From assembly GCA_902771725.1 (NCBI GenBank), contig CACXXT010000009.1, positions 1 to 64,000 of the forward strand: DNA of 64,000 nucleotides. The letters are read 5' to 3'. The notes under the pieces were generated by a model that was not told the origin of the DNA, did not search any database, and saw only the letters and a program-made list of their open reading frames with translations. The DNA comes from an uncultured Bacteroidales bacterium. GTDB taxonomy: Bacteria > Bacteroidota > Bacteroidia > Bacteroidales > Bacteroidaceae. Shown here piece after piece: positions 9,837-17,763 of the stretch; the stretch's first letter is position 1; every line of letters starts with the position of its first letter. The translations under genes and the position numbers were made by a program.

Positions 9837-10055
9837 GTGCAGACCCTGCTAGTCATCATCATCCTTGCCTGCTGCGTCGGCTACACCGTCCGCCGCATCT
9901 GGCTTCGTCTGAACACGCCCGCGGACGAGGATGTCCGCTGCGAGGGATGTCCGCTCGCCGATACCTGCACCCACAAACACCAGCCCCATGAACATCAGCA
10001 TCATCGGAACGGGCAAGATTGTCCAGGAGGCACTGCCTGTCATTGCTGCCACTGA
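9837..10055 (+). CDS. FeoB-associated Cys-rich membrane protein
   Basis: A 72-residue protein with one N-terminal membrane helix (about 2-21) and a Cys/His-rich tail: CEGCPLADTC, a run rich in His, and CPGGTACHCCH at the end. This fits the small FeoB-associated Cys-rich family, thought to assist iron passage through FeoB. The start is GTG at 9837, 33 bp after feoB, so it is probably co-transcribed. Its last 68 bp overlap the next gene (ATG 9988) in another frame; the extra Cys/His residues in the overlap could be functional or a by-product of the other frame. Confidence 0.75.
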   Translation: MQTLLVIIILACCVGYTVRRIWLRLNTPADEDVRCEGCPLADTCTHKHQPHEHQHHRNGQDCPGGTACHCCH

Positions 10056-10989
10056 CGGCATCTTCATCCGTAGTATCCTCGCCCGTCAGCACTCCCTGAC
10101 GAGGGCTGAGGCAATGGCCGAGACCTTCGGAATACCTCTCATCTGCACGGATTATGAAGCTGTGCTGGCGGACGACATCGTCGAGGCTGTGTACATCGCA
10201 CTCATCAACAGCGTCCACTTCGACTTCGCCTTGCGAGCCCTGAAAGCCGGCAAGCACGTCATCCTCGAGAAACCAGCCTGCCTCTGCGCCGACGAGTTCC
10301 GAGTTCTGGCCGAAGAAGCCCGAGCCCGCCACCTGATGCTCTTCGAGGCCGTCACCCTCCTTCACCTCCCCGCCTTCCGGGTACTGCGCGGAGAACTCGT
10401 GCCTCAGCTGGGTGCCCTGCGCCATATCGAATGCAACTACAGCCAGCGCTCCAGTCGCTACGATGCCTACCTCCGTGGTGAAGTCCTTCCCGCTTTCGAC
10501 CCCTCGGCAGGCGGAGGAGCCCTGATGGACCTGAATATCTACAATCTCCACTTCGTCATCTCCCTCCTGGGCTGTCCCCGGCAGGTCACCTACCTCTGCA
10601 GCCGCGGTTTCAACGGCATAGACCTCACAGGCACGGCAGTGCTCGGATATTCCGGGGACGAAACCTCGTCAGCTCCATCACCTATCGCCCTGCTCACGGC
10701 TTCCAAAGCCACAGACGCACCCAGTTTCGGCCTGCTGCAGGGAGAGTGCGGCTGGCTCCGTATCGACGGCCCCGTCAGCACCCTCTCCTCCATCACCCTC
10801 TGTCTCCACGGACAACAGCCCCACCAGATTCCACTGCCGCCTGTCAGCCATCGCCTCGCACCCGAGTTCGCCACCTTTGCCGAGCTCTTCCATCGCCAGG
10901 ATTACGGCACTATGAGCACCCTGCTTGACCACTCCCTCGCAGTCATGCAGACCTTGGATAAACTTCGTGAAATCAGCATCCCCGCCTGA
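9988..10989 (+). CDS. Gfo/Idh/MocA family oxidoreductase, cytoplasmic
   Basis: A 333-residue dehydrogenase without a signal sequence. It begins MNISIIGTGKIVQEAL, a normal N-terminal Rossmann strand with GxGxI, and keeps EKP in HVILEKPACL (near residues 91-100). The frame is open upstream to 9931, but those 19 codons are the antifold of the FeoB-associated gene, so ATG 9988 is chosen. The closest general type is the dihydrodiol-dehydrogenase-like branch. It overlaps the FeoB-associated gene by 68 bp, giving a translationally close arrangement, yet I see no functional link to iron transport. Substrate unknown. Confidence 0.88.
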   Translation: MNISIIGTGKIVQEALPVIAATDGIFIRSILARQHSLTRAEAMAETFGIPLICTDYEAVLADDIVEAVYIALINSVHFDFALRALKAGKHVILEKPACLCADEFRVLAEEARARHLMLFEAVTLLHLPAFRVLRGELVPQLGALRHIECNYSQRSSRYDAYLRGEVLPAFDPSAGGGALMDLNIYNLHFVISLLGCPRQVTYLCSRGFNGIDLTGTAVLGYSGDETSSAPSPIALLTASKATDAPSFGLLQGECGWLRIDGPVSTLSSITLCLHGQQPHQIPLPPVSHRLAPEFATFAELFHRQDYGTMSTLLDHSLAVMQTLDKLREISIPA

Positions 10990-11007
10990 ATTTCTTCCGA
11001 AGGCCCC

Positions 11008-11679
11008 TCACTTCTCCACCACCACCATCCATGGCCCCTCTTCGGGCGGCGGTGCTTCGACATAGATCTCCTGATGCGACACCGGATGCACGAACCGGAT
11101 GCTGCGTGCATGCAGGCTGATGCTCCCGTCCACATTGCTCCGAGGAGCACCATACTTCAAATCCCCACGAATGGGACAACCCATCGCTGCCAACTGACAG
11201 CGGATCTGATGGTGACGCCCCGTGTGGAGATGCACCTCCAGCAGGTGGTAGCGGTCAGTATGCCCGATCACGCGATAGTCCAGCATAGCCTTCTTTGCCC
11301 CCGGCCGTTCGTGGTCATAGGCAAAGCTCTTGTTCTTCTGCTCGTTGCGCACGAGATAATGAGTCAGCGTGGCCTCGCTCTCGCGCGGAGCATTCTGCAC
11401 CAGTGCCCAATACGTCTTCTGGACGGCACCCGTGCGGAACATCTCGTTCAGACGGGCCAGCGCCTTGCTGGTGCGGGCAAATACCACGACTCCACTGACG
11501 GGACGGTCCAGCCGATGCACCACCCCCAGGAAGACGGCACCCGGCTTGGCATACTTCTCCTTGATATACAACTTCACCGTCTCGGAGAGGGGAGTATCGC
11601 CGGTCTTGTCGCCCTGCACGATTTCGCCCGCACTCTTCGAGACGATGATCACATGATTATCTTCGTAGAGAACTTTCAA
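11008..11679 (-). CDS. RluA-family pseudouridine synthase
   Basis: A 223-residue RNA-modifying enzyme that isomerises uridine in rRNA or tRNA. The signature VVHRLDRPVSG lies near residues 53-63, with the catalytic aspartate at 58, and the later HTGRHHQIRCQL motif is also present. There is no S4 domain, so it is the short RluA/RluC-like catalytic form; the target uridine cannot be read from sequence. It is the last gene of a tight minus-strand trio after a TetR regulator and fabG, starting 11 bp beyond fabG. The opposite gene ends at 10989, so the two genes converge with only 18 bp between stops. Confidence 0.92.
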   Translation of the reverse strand: MKVLYEDNHVIIVSKSAGEIVQGDKTGDTPLSETVKLYIKEKYAKPGAVFLGVVHRLDRPVSGVVVFARTSKALARLNEMFRTGAVQKTYWALVQNAPRESEATLTHYLVRNEQKNKSFAYDHERPGAKKAMLDYRVIGHTDRYHLLEVHLHTGRHHQIRCQLAAMGCPIRGDLKYGAPRSNVDGSISLHARSIRFVHPVSHQEIYVEAPPPEEGPWMVVVEK

Positions 11680-11689
11680 TGTACAATCC

Positions 11690-12427
11690 TTACATGTTCA
11701 TTCCGCCGTCGATCTGGATCACCTGACCGCTGACATAGGAACTCAGATCCGAGGCGAGGAAGAGCGCCACGTCTGCCACATCCTCGGGCTTGCCGCCGCG
11801 GCGCAGGGGAATCTTCTTCATCCAGTCCTCACGCACGGCATCCGGCAGCGCTGCCGTCATGGCTGTCTCGATGAAACCCGGAGCGATGGCATTCGCGCGG
11901 ATTCCCTTCGGACCCATCTCCTGGGCGATGCTCTTGGCAAGGGCTATCATACCTGCCTTCGAGGCTGCATAATTCGCCTGACCCGCATTGCCGTGAACAC
12001 CCACGACACTGGCCATATTGATAATCGAACCGCCGCGCTGGCGCATCATCACAGGCACCACGGCGTGGATGAAATTGAAGGCGGACTTCAGGTTCACCCC
12101 TATCACGGCGTCCCACTGCTGCTCGGTCATGCGCAGCATCAGGCCGTCCTTGGTGATACCGGCGTTGTTCACCAGCACATCTATGCTTCCGAAATCCTCC
12201 TTCACCTGCTTCACCAAGGCTTCCGTCTCGGCGAAGTCAGCTGCGTTGGATGCATAGCTCTTGCACTGGACACCCAGTGCGGCAATCTCTGCCTGGGTCT
12301 CTTCGTTCACGGCAAGATCCGTGAAAGCGATGTTCGCACCCTCGGCAGCAAAACGCAGGGCAATGGCCTTGCCAATACCCCGTGCTGCGCCCGTAATCAG
12401 CGCAGTCTTTCCTTCTAACAGTTTCAT
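11690..12427 (-). CDS. fabG: 3-oxoacyl-[acyl-carrier-protein] reductase FabG
   Basis: A 245-residue short-chain dehydrogenase that reduces 3-oxoacyl-ACP with NADPH during fatty acid elongation in the cytoplasm. It has TGAARGIG (12-19), VNNAG (86-90), catalytic Ser140, Tyr153 and Lys157 (NYAASKAG), and the C-terminal SGQVIQIDGGMNM end characteristic of FabG. Length is normal. A TetR-family regulator lies 37 bp upstream on the same strand and a pseudouridine synthase 10 bp downstream, so the three are probably one transcript and the regulator may control fatty acid synthesis. Other SDR roles are less likely given the canonical ending. Confidence 0.94.
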   Translation of the reverse strand: MKLLEGKTALITGAARGIGKAIALRFAAEGANIAFTDLAVNEETQAEIAALGVQCKSYASNAADFAETEALVKQVKEDFGSIDVLVNNAGITKDGLMLRMTEQQWDAVIGVNLKSAFNFIHAVVPVMMRQRGGSIINMASVVGVHGNAGQANYAASKAGMIALAKSIAQEMGPKGIRANAIAPGFIETAMTAALPDAVREDWMKKIPLRRGGKPEDVADVALFLASDLSSYVSGQVIQIDGGMNM

Positions 12428-12464
12428 AATCCTATATTTATTTGTATCTGTATTTTTTCGAATC

Positions 12465-13064
12465 TCAGAGCACCAGGTTCCGCTCGCGGCCGAGTGCCTT
12501 TCGCAGAATCTTCGTGACGATGGGACGTGTCACTTCGATATTCATGCCTATCCCTAGCCGTCCGTAAATATACGGCACCTCCAACCCTCGCGCACAAGCT
12601 TGAATAATGTCCGTGTAGAGCTCCAGGTTGTCGATGTCGAACACCCCGGCGCGCTGCCCCTCTTCCAGAGTCTTGGCAAAGATGTCGCGCTCCTTCTTAT
12701 CATATTTCTTGCGCACGCGTTCCACCTGCCAGATATTCCGGAAGAATTCTGCCCGGAGGTTGCCATTGCGCTCCACAGCCTCCTTCATCAGACTCAGGTG
12801 CGCAAAGACCAGTTCCACCAGCTTCTCCAACGGCGGCAGCTGCTTCCTGGCAACCGCCAGAAACGTCGATGAGATGCGCGTCAGTTCGCCGTTGATGACG
12901 GCCGAGTACACCTCGTCCTTACTCCGGAAGTAAGTGTAGAGCGTGCGGCGCCCCTTGCCCGAAGCCTCGGCAATGTCGTTCATCGTCGTATTCTCGAAAC
13001 CCTGTCGCGCGAACAGCTGTCGGGCGACATCTATCAGCAATTGTCTGGTCTTTTGTTGAGGCAT
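12465..13064 (-). CDS. TetR/AcrR-family transcriptional regulator
   Basis: A 199-residue repressor-type protein. The N-terminal TetR helix-turn-helix is clear: LLIDVARQLFARQGFENTTM, then NDIAEASGKGRRTLYTYF (residues 9-46). The C-terminal ligand domain is not assigned to a subfamily. The frame is open for 24 more codons to 13136, but that stretch runs through the promoter at 13091-13121, so ATG 13064 is the start. Standing first in an operon with fabG suggests sensing of a lipid-related ligand, or autoregulation; this is inference. Confidence 0.9.
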   Translation of the reverse strand: MPQQKTRQLLIDVARQLFARQGFENTTMNDIAEASGKGRRTLYTYFRSKDEVYSAVINGELTRISSTFLAVARKQLPPLEKLVELVFAHLSLMKEAVERNGNLRAEFFRNIWQVERVRKKYDKKERDIFAKTLEEGQRAGVFDIDNLELYTDIIQACARGLEVPYIYGRLGIGMNIEVTRPIVTKILRKALGRERNLVL

Positions 13065-13090
13065 ATTGATTTCTTTTCTGCTTTGCGCCA

Positions 13091-13121
13091 CAAAAGTAGC
13101 GGTTTTCGCTGATTTAACCAA
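13091..13121 (-). promoter_or_regulatory. Promoter of the TetR-fabG-rluA transcript
   Basis: On the minus strand TTG, 20 nt, TACTTTTG matches the Bacteroidota consensus exactly (TACTTTTG is 13098-13091, TTG is 13121-13119). It lies 27 nt before the ATG at 13064. Confidence 0.75.
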
Positions 13122-13190
13122 GAAAATAGGACACACTTTTTGCGCAAGTGTGCAAAAAAACTGCTTTTTCTCTACTTTTTACTCAAAAAG

Positions 13191-13222
13191 TTTGGCCGTT
13201 TCACTTTTTTGCCGTACCTTTG
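13191..13222 (+). promoter_or_regulatory. Promoter of the initiator tRNA gene
   Basis: TTTG (13191-13194), 20 nt, TACCTTTG (13215-13222) is a full consensus Bacteroidota promoter. It lies 24 nt before the tRNA 5' end. Confidence 0.8.
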
Positions 13223-13246
13223 CACCCGCAAACGAGAAACATACAT

Positions 13247-13322
13247 CGCGGAGTGGAGCAGTTGGTAGCTCGCCAGGCTCATAACCTGGAGGTCGTCGGT
13301 TCGAGTCCAACCTCCGCAACCA
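13247..13322 (+). tRNA. Initiator tRNA-fMet (anticodon CAT)
   Basis: A 76-nt cloverleaf that closely resembles the E. coli initiator tRNA. Acceptor strands CGCGGAG and CTCCGCA leave the C1-A72 mismatch that marks initiators. The anticodon loop is CTCATAA between CCAGG and CCTGG, and the D stem has the A11-U24 pair of initiators. CCA is encoded at 13320-13322. The anticodon stem has only two of the three consecutive G-C pairs found in E. coli (A-U at 29-41). Confidence 0.96.
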
Positions 13323-13329
13323 AAGAAGA

Positions 13330-13364
13330 GGAAGAGAAGTCAACAGCTTCTCTTCCTTTTTTTT
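13330..13364 (+). terminator. Terminator of the initiator tRNA gene
   Basis: A perfect 10-bp stem (GGAAGAGAAG 13330-13339, CTTCTCTTCC 13347-13356) with a 7-nt loop is followed by eight T. It begins 8 nt after the tRNA CCA end. Confidence 0.88.
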
Positions 13365-13365
13365 G

Positions 13366-13449
13366 CCCATGCTCCAGCACCTGCTAGATAGTTCGGGCGT
13401 ACTTGTCGCAGACCTCGCGCCGATAACTGATGAAAACGTCGTATTTCAT
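13366..13449 (-). pseudogene. Truncated TIR-domain gene remnant
   Basis: From ATG 13449 the minus strand reads MKYDVFISYRREVCDKYARTI, the first beta-strand and box 1 of a TIR domain as seen in Bacteroidales TIR proteins. A TAG stop follows at 13386-13384, and the frame continues QVLEHG, which also fits a TIR helix, so the stop looks like a Gln codon changed to TAG. After that the similarity is cut off at the tRNA terminator. A promoter-like sequence lies upstream (13486-13515). The remnant suggests a defence or signalling TIR gene was lost by deletion next to the tRNA. The family call rests on only about 27 residues. Confidence 0.6.
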
Positions 13450-13485
13450 ACCGCAAATGTTCTTTTCTCTATCTAAGTTCCGCAG

Positions 13486-13515
13486 CAAAGACACACATGC
13501 TTTCTGACTCACCAA
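13486..13515 (-). promoter_or_regulatory. Promoter-like sequence of the TIR remnant
   Basis: On the minus strand TTG (13515-13513), 19 nt, TGTCTTTG (13493-13486) differs from the consensus in one -7 base. It lies 37 nt before ATG 13449, so the remnant kept its 5' control region. Confidence 0.45.
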
Positions 13516-13612
13516 TAATTCTCGGGGTAAAAATTGTGGAGGAGGACAGGCGGCTGCACGCGCGGGAGGAGATATATGTGAGGACCAGAGGAGATAGATG
13601 CGGGAGAGTGTG

Positions 13613-13845
13613 CTCATAACCTCATAACATCATAACCTCATAACTTCGTAACATCATAACCTCATAACATTTGCTATTTTTCAACTTCCCAGCGTCGGGA
13701 GGGTCGGTTGAAAATTGTAGCTAAATTTTATATATTATATATTATATATTAATATATAATATATAATATATAAAATCAAGATTACATCTTCTGTTCCAAT
13801 AAAAAACGTAAATGTTATGATGTTATGAGGTTATGAGGTTACGAG
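13613..13845. repeat. Inverted 8-bp repeat arrays around a central palindrome
   Basis: The left arm (13613-13668) is seven tandem 8-bp units of the type CTCATAAC. The right arm (13814-13845) is four units of the type GTTATGAG, the reverse complement. The two arms face each other around a perfect 50-bp AT-only palindrome (13726-13775). This fills most of the 530-bp gap between the TIR remnant and the GH127 gene; I see no gene in 13450-13979. Confidence 0.85.
13726..13775. repeat. Perfect 50-bp AT palindrome
   Basis: The 25 bases 13726-13750 and their exact reverse complement 13751-13775 meet without a spacer. All 50 bases are A or T, mainly TATAT and ATTATAT steps. It could extrude as a cruciform or be a protein-binding site. 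It also has T-runs in both directions, so a bidirectional terminator is possible. Confidence 0.9.
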
Positions 13846-13979
13846 GTGTCTTTGTCTTTTCCTGTAGGAGGTTGACTCCTTTTAGACCTTGTTTTTTAAC
13901 ATTCGCCTACCCGTACGGATATGGTTGACTGCTCTGCAGCGCAGCCATACCATGACGAGCTGCCCTTTAGGGCGCTGCC

Positions 13980-16085
13980 TTACTGGTTGCATACTGCACG
14001 GGGGAAGGCAGAGATGCGGAGGCGGGCTGCACCCATCGGAACCAGGGTCAGCGGGGTGGTCTGGGAGGCACGGGCGTCGAAGGGCGTGGGGAGCAGGGCA
14101 GTCATCCCAGTGGCATCATAGCCCCAGGAGGGTACTTGTCGGCCGAGGGCTGTGAAGGTGAGGGGGACGGCATCGAGCGTGAAGGGGAAATCATCGGCAG
14201 GCCAGGGGCGCCGACTGACCTTGAAATTGAGGGGTCGGTTGTGCTCATCGACGACGAGGGCATAGTTCCAGGGTGTGTCTGCAAAAATCTCCCACGCCGG
14301 CCAGAGCGAGGCATCGGCAGTCTCCTGCCAGTGCGAATCATCTTGGACAATCTCGCGGTCGCGGCTGTCGCGCTTGTGGTAGCGTTCACCTATCCGCAAC
14401 GAAAGGGTCAGGGGACCGTAGTCCACGCTGACGCTGGACTGGTTGGTGGGCCAGATGCGGGTGGTCATGCGCATGGGCAGGGTGAGCACGAGGCGGTCTC
14501 CTTCCTTCCAGGTCCTCTGAACGAGTGCATACTTCCCGGCTTCCACCCGCACGGATTTCCTGCCATTGATACTCACGCTGGCTCCCTCCGCCCATGAGGG
14601 GATACGAAGGTAGAGGGGGAAGGTGACCTCGGCACGCAGACGACCTTCTGAGGCGAGGACGTCCTCCAGGTGGACCGTCAGCTGCACGCGTTCGTCAAAG
14701 GGATAATGGGCCTGCTGCTCCAGGCGTATGCGCCGTCCGTTGGCAACCAGCGCACGGGTCTCAGACTCGGCATAGAGCATGGTGGCAAGGCCTCCGTCGG
14801 TGGTCGCCATCACGAGGTGCTCTGCATAATAGGGCCACCCCATGCCGTGGTTGTGCTGGCAGCAGCGACTGCTGAAGGGACTCATGGAGAGCATTCCGTA
14901 GAGGCTGTTGTCGATGCTGGGTGCGTGGTTCCGGCCATCGCTGACAGCCATGTTCGGCGAGGTGATATAGCGCAGGGAGCGCATGTCGGGCATGAGGGCT
15001 GCCGTGAACGAGTTCAGTGCGACGTCCTCGCAATGGTCTGCCCATGCGGGGTCGCCGGTGATGCCCATCATGATTTCGTCGCTGGCCATCTGCTCTACCA
15101 GTGCACAGGTCTCAGCTCCCTGCCGCGGGTCGCCGCGTCCAGTACGTGCATTCTCGTCTGCGCCATACATACCTCCGGGCACCTGACCGTAGCGCCGGCG
15201 TATCTCATATTGGTTTGCGTAGGCGGCTCGGAGCATGTTCTCGTCGCCCGTCAGGACATAGTACGTGGCGGGTTCCCGGAATCCCTGAGCCACATTGACC
15301 CCGTGCCAGTTGGGCAGGTCGTCGGTCATGGTCCAGTCGGCGGTGTTCTGATGGAGTTTGCGGATGAGCGGGAGCAGCGCTGCATCGCCCGTTCGGTTGT
15401 AGAGCCAGATGACGCTCCACTCGTTGTCCCCTCCCCGCTTGTTCTCCCAATAGCTCTTGAGGAACTGTTCGTCGGGCAGGGCCATCTCCCACTTGAAGTA
15501 GTTAGTCATGGCGGTGAGCACGCGCTGGTCGGCGCTGTGTTCATAGTAGGTCTGCAAGGCCCATAGCATGATCATCTGAGCCCAGAGCTCGGGTCGGCCG
15601 TCGGAAGTATTTCGCGGTCCCAGGAAGCCGTCTTCCTTGATGTTCGCGAAGACCGCCTCGAACCAGGTCTGTGCCTCAGCCTTCAGAGCCTCGTCATCGA
15701 GGATGTAGGCGAGGCTGGCATACCCTCGCAACCAGTAGGGGACTTCTTCCCAGCCGTGGTCGCCGGCATCGCTGAGCCATTGGTTGTCGCGCTTGTCGAG
15801 CCAGGCGCTGATGGTGCCGAGCTGGCCATTCAGGCCGTCGCGCTGACGCAGCAGATACTGGCGCAGCCAGCCACGGGGCTGCACGTGGCCGACAGGGAGT
15901 TTCAGAAGTCGTCCGCCCCGGAGGGGTGCGCGATAGGCAGGATAGTTCGCTGCTGTGCCCATAGCGGGCAGTGCAACAGAGGTAATCTGGGCCTGCACAT
16001 ACGGGCCTAGGGAAAAAAGGAGGATAAGGGCTATTACCGTTTTGCGCACCCTGCAGGTCAGCGAAGGAGAGGCTGTTTTTTCCAT
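13980..16085 (-). CDS. GH127-like (DUF1680) beta-L-arabinofuranosidase-type glycoside hydrolase
   Basis: A 701-residue secreted enzyme with a signal peptide (hydrophobic about 16-32, ending VQAQ). It has the alpha/alpha-barrel and beta-sandwich layout of DUF1680. The metal and catalytic cluster known from GH127 is visible: E325-T-C327 in GAETCALVEQM and the adjacent C408-C409 in SSRCCQHNHG, matching the Glu/Cys zinc ligands and cysteine nucleophile of characterised beta-L-arabinofuranosidases. Its ATG overlaps the stop of the GH20 gene by one base (TAATG), so translation is coupled. It is the last gene of the KduI/IIC/GH20 cluster. The sugar cleaved could differ, since DUF1680 includes several GH families. 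Confidence 0.85.
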   Translation of the reverse strand: MEKTASPSLTCRVRKTVIALILLFSLGPYVQAQITSVALPAMGTAANYPAYRAPLRGGRLLKLPVGHVQPRGWLRQYLLRQRDGLNGQLGTISAWLDKRDNQWLSDAGDHGWEEVPYWLRGYASLAYILDDEALKAEAQTWFEAVFANIKEDGFLGPRNTSDGRPELWAQMIMLWALQTYYEHSADQRVLTAMTNYFKWEMALPDEQFLKSYWENKRGGDNEWSVIWLYNRTGDAALLPLIRKLHQNTADWTMTDDLPNWHGVNVAQGFREPATYYVLTGDENMLRAAYANQYEIRRRYGQVPGGMYGADENARTGRGDPRQGAETCALVEQMASDEIMMGITGDPAWADHCEDVALNSFTAALMPDMRSLRYITSPNMAVSDGRNHAPSIDNSLYGMLSMSPFSSRCCQHNHGMGWPYYAEHLVMATTDGGLATMLYAESETRALVANGRRIRLEQQAHYPFDERVQLTVHLEDVLASEGRLRAEVTFPLYLRIPSWAEGASVSINGRKSVRVEAGKYALVQRTWKEGDRLVLTLPMRMTTRIWPTNQSSVSVDYGPLTLSLRIGERYHKRDSRDREIVQDDSHWQETADASLWPAWEIFADTPWNYALVVDEHNRPLNFKVSRRPWPADDFPFTLDAVPLTFTALGRQVPSWGYDATGMTALLPTPFDARASQTTPLTLVPMGAARLRISAFPRAVCNQ

Positions 16086-17728
16086 TATTCAACCGAATGA
16101 CAGTAGGTTACTCCCAGCTTGTCGTAGAGTTTCTGCAGCTGGGGCAGACGTGCCTTGAAGTTCTCGAAGTCCTTCTGGTCGGGGTTGCACCACTGCACCT
16201 CGCACATGGCGCCCAGACGTGGCAGCAGCTGGAAGAAGGCGTGTTCGGGGAAGGCCACGTGTTCTGTCCAGAGGTTTGCCTGCACGCCCAGGATGCAGGT
16301 CTGTTCCTCCTCTGTCAGCTGGTCGGGGATAAGGGGCTCGAAGGAGTATATCTTGCTGCATGATACCTGGTAGCTGTCGGTGGTTTGGGGCTGCTTGCTG
16401 TAGTCCTTGAGCTGGGGATGGTCGATGTATGAGTAGACATTGGGGCTCATGATGACGCGATGGTGCTGTTTGGCAGCCTCGATGCCGCCCTTGGTGCCGC
16501 GCCAGGACATGACGATGGATTTCTCCGTCAGTCCGCCTGACAGGATCTCGTCCCAACCGATGAGGCTGCGTCCGCGCGAGGCTAGGAACTGCTCGATTTC
16601 GTGGTTGAGGAAGGTCTGTAGCTTGTTCTCGGCACTCTTGCCATCCTGACTGCCTCTGCCTCCGGCACCGTCGTCCTTCGGGTCGCTGGTGAGTCCTAGT
16701 TCCTTGATCTTAGCCTGGCACTTCGGGCACTTCTGCCAGCGTTCCTTGGGGCATTCGTCACCACCGATGTGGATGAATGGAGAGGGGAAGACGTCGCAGA
16801 GCTCGCCAAAGACGGTTTTCAGGAAGTCCAGAGTCTCGGGGTTACCGCCGCAGAGGACGTCGCGCATCACACCCCAGTAGGGAGCAACGGGGTAGGGGCC
16901 TCCCAGGCATCCCAAGTTGGGGAAGACGTGGAGCGCAGACAGCATGTGGCCGGGCATATCGATTTCGGGTACTACGTTGATGTAGCGTTCTGCGGCGTAG
17001 CGCACGACCTCGCGGCACTCGTCCTGTGTGTAATATCCGCCATAGGGAACGTTGTCGTAGATGCGGTTGTTGCCAGGACCTATGACGGTCTTCTCTCGCA
17101 CGCTGCCTTTCACGGCGAGGTCGGGCAATGCCTTCACCTCGAAGCGCCAGCCCTGGTCCTCGGTGAGATGCCAGTGGAACTGGTTGCAGCCGTGCAGCGC
17201 CATGACGTCGAGGAACTGCTTGATGAAATCTACGGTGAAGAAATGACGGCCACAATCGAGCAGCACGCCGCGGTAGGGCAGGCTCTTGCGCAGTGTCTGC
17301 ACTCCACGGAAGATGCCTTCAGGCTGGGGACCGCGGATTTCGATGCCGCTGCTGCCCACGGTGAGGGTGTAGGATTCCTGCTGCTGGGGTGTCAGCTGCT
17401 GGGGCTGCTGTTTTTTCTTGTTCTTCTTAGATTTCTTGTCGGTCTGCGTTCCCTGGATGAGGCGCACGGCTGCCTTGGCGTCGCTGGGCGTCAGTGCCAG
17501 CTCCACGCCCGTAGCCTCCATCACCCACTGCTGGAGGAAGGTGGCGTTCTGCGCGACCTGCGGATTCTGGGTATCGTAGGCAATTCCCATTCCTGAACGG
17601 AGGGTGAAAACCTGGGTGGTATCAGTCTGCACGCTCTTGGGTAGCGGAATAATACGATAGTCAGCGCGCTGGGCAATGACCCAGGCGCTGACCATCACAA
17701 GTAATAGGCTGCTAAAAAATCTTTTCAT
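16085..17728 (-). CDS. GH20 beta-N-acetylhexosaminidase
   Basis: A 547-residue exported exo-hexosaminidase that removes terminal GlcNAc or GalNAc by substrate-assisted catalysis. ATG 17728 is chosen because a signal peptide begins there (KRFFSSLLLVMVSAWVIAQ); the frame extends further upstream without one. An N-terminal GH20b-like domain holds an odd Lys/Gln-rich insert (about 97-117). The TIM barrel shows FHWHLTEDQGWR (184-195), VPEIDMPGH (253-261) and HIGGDECPK with the catalytic D324-E325. A Ser/Gly/Asp loop near 349-366 is another insertion. It follows kduI by 35 bp and overlaps the GH127 gene. Confidence 0.93.
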   Translation of the reverse strand: MKRFFSSLLLVMVSAWVIAQRADYRIIPLPKSVQTDTTQVFTLRSGMGIAYDTQNPQVAQNATFLQQWVMEATGVELALTPSDAKAAVRLIQGTQTDKKSKKNKKKQQPQQLTPQQQESYTLTVGSSGIEIRGPQPEGIFRGVQTLRKSLPYRGVLLDCGRHFFTVDFIKQFLDVMALHGCNQFHWHLTEDQGWRFEVKALPDLAVKGSVREKTVIGPGNNRIYDNVPYGGYYTQDECREVVRYAAERYINVVPEIDMPGHMLSALHVFPNLGCLGGPYPVAPYWGVMRDVLCGGNPETLDFLKTVFGELCDVFPSPFIHIGGDECPKERWQKCPKCQAKIKELGLTSDPKDDGAGGRGSQDGKSAENKLQTFLNHEIEQFLASRGRSLIGWDEILSGGLTEKSIVMSWRGTKGGIEAAKQHHRVIMSPNVYSYIDHPQLKDYSKQPQTTDSYQVSCSKIYSFEPLIPDQLTEEEQTCILGVQANLWTEHVAFPEHAFFQLLPRLGAMCEVQWCNPDQKDFENFKARLPQLQKLYDKLGVTYCHSVE

Positions 17729-17763
17729 CGTAGTTTCAGGTAGGCAGGTTAGTAGGCGTTGGT

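Noticed and set aside
9931..9987. Upstream extension of the third Gfo/Idh/MocA gene
   Set aside because: Those codons are out of frame with the FeoB-associated gene they overlap, and the Rossmann strand begins at ATG 9988.
13613..13845. CRISPR array from the CTCATAAC units
   Set aside because: Units are 8 bp and contiguous, without spacers.
13889..14155. Plus-strand open frames upstream of and over the GH127 3' end
   Set aside because: They are antisense to the GH127 gene or cross its end, and have no recognisable domain.
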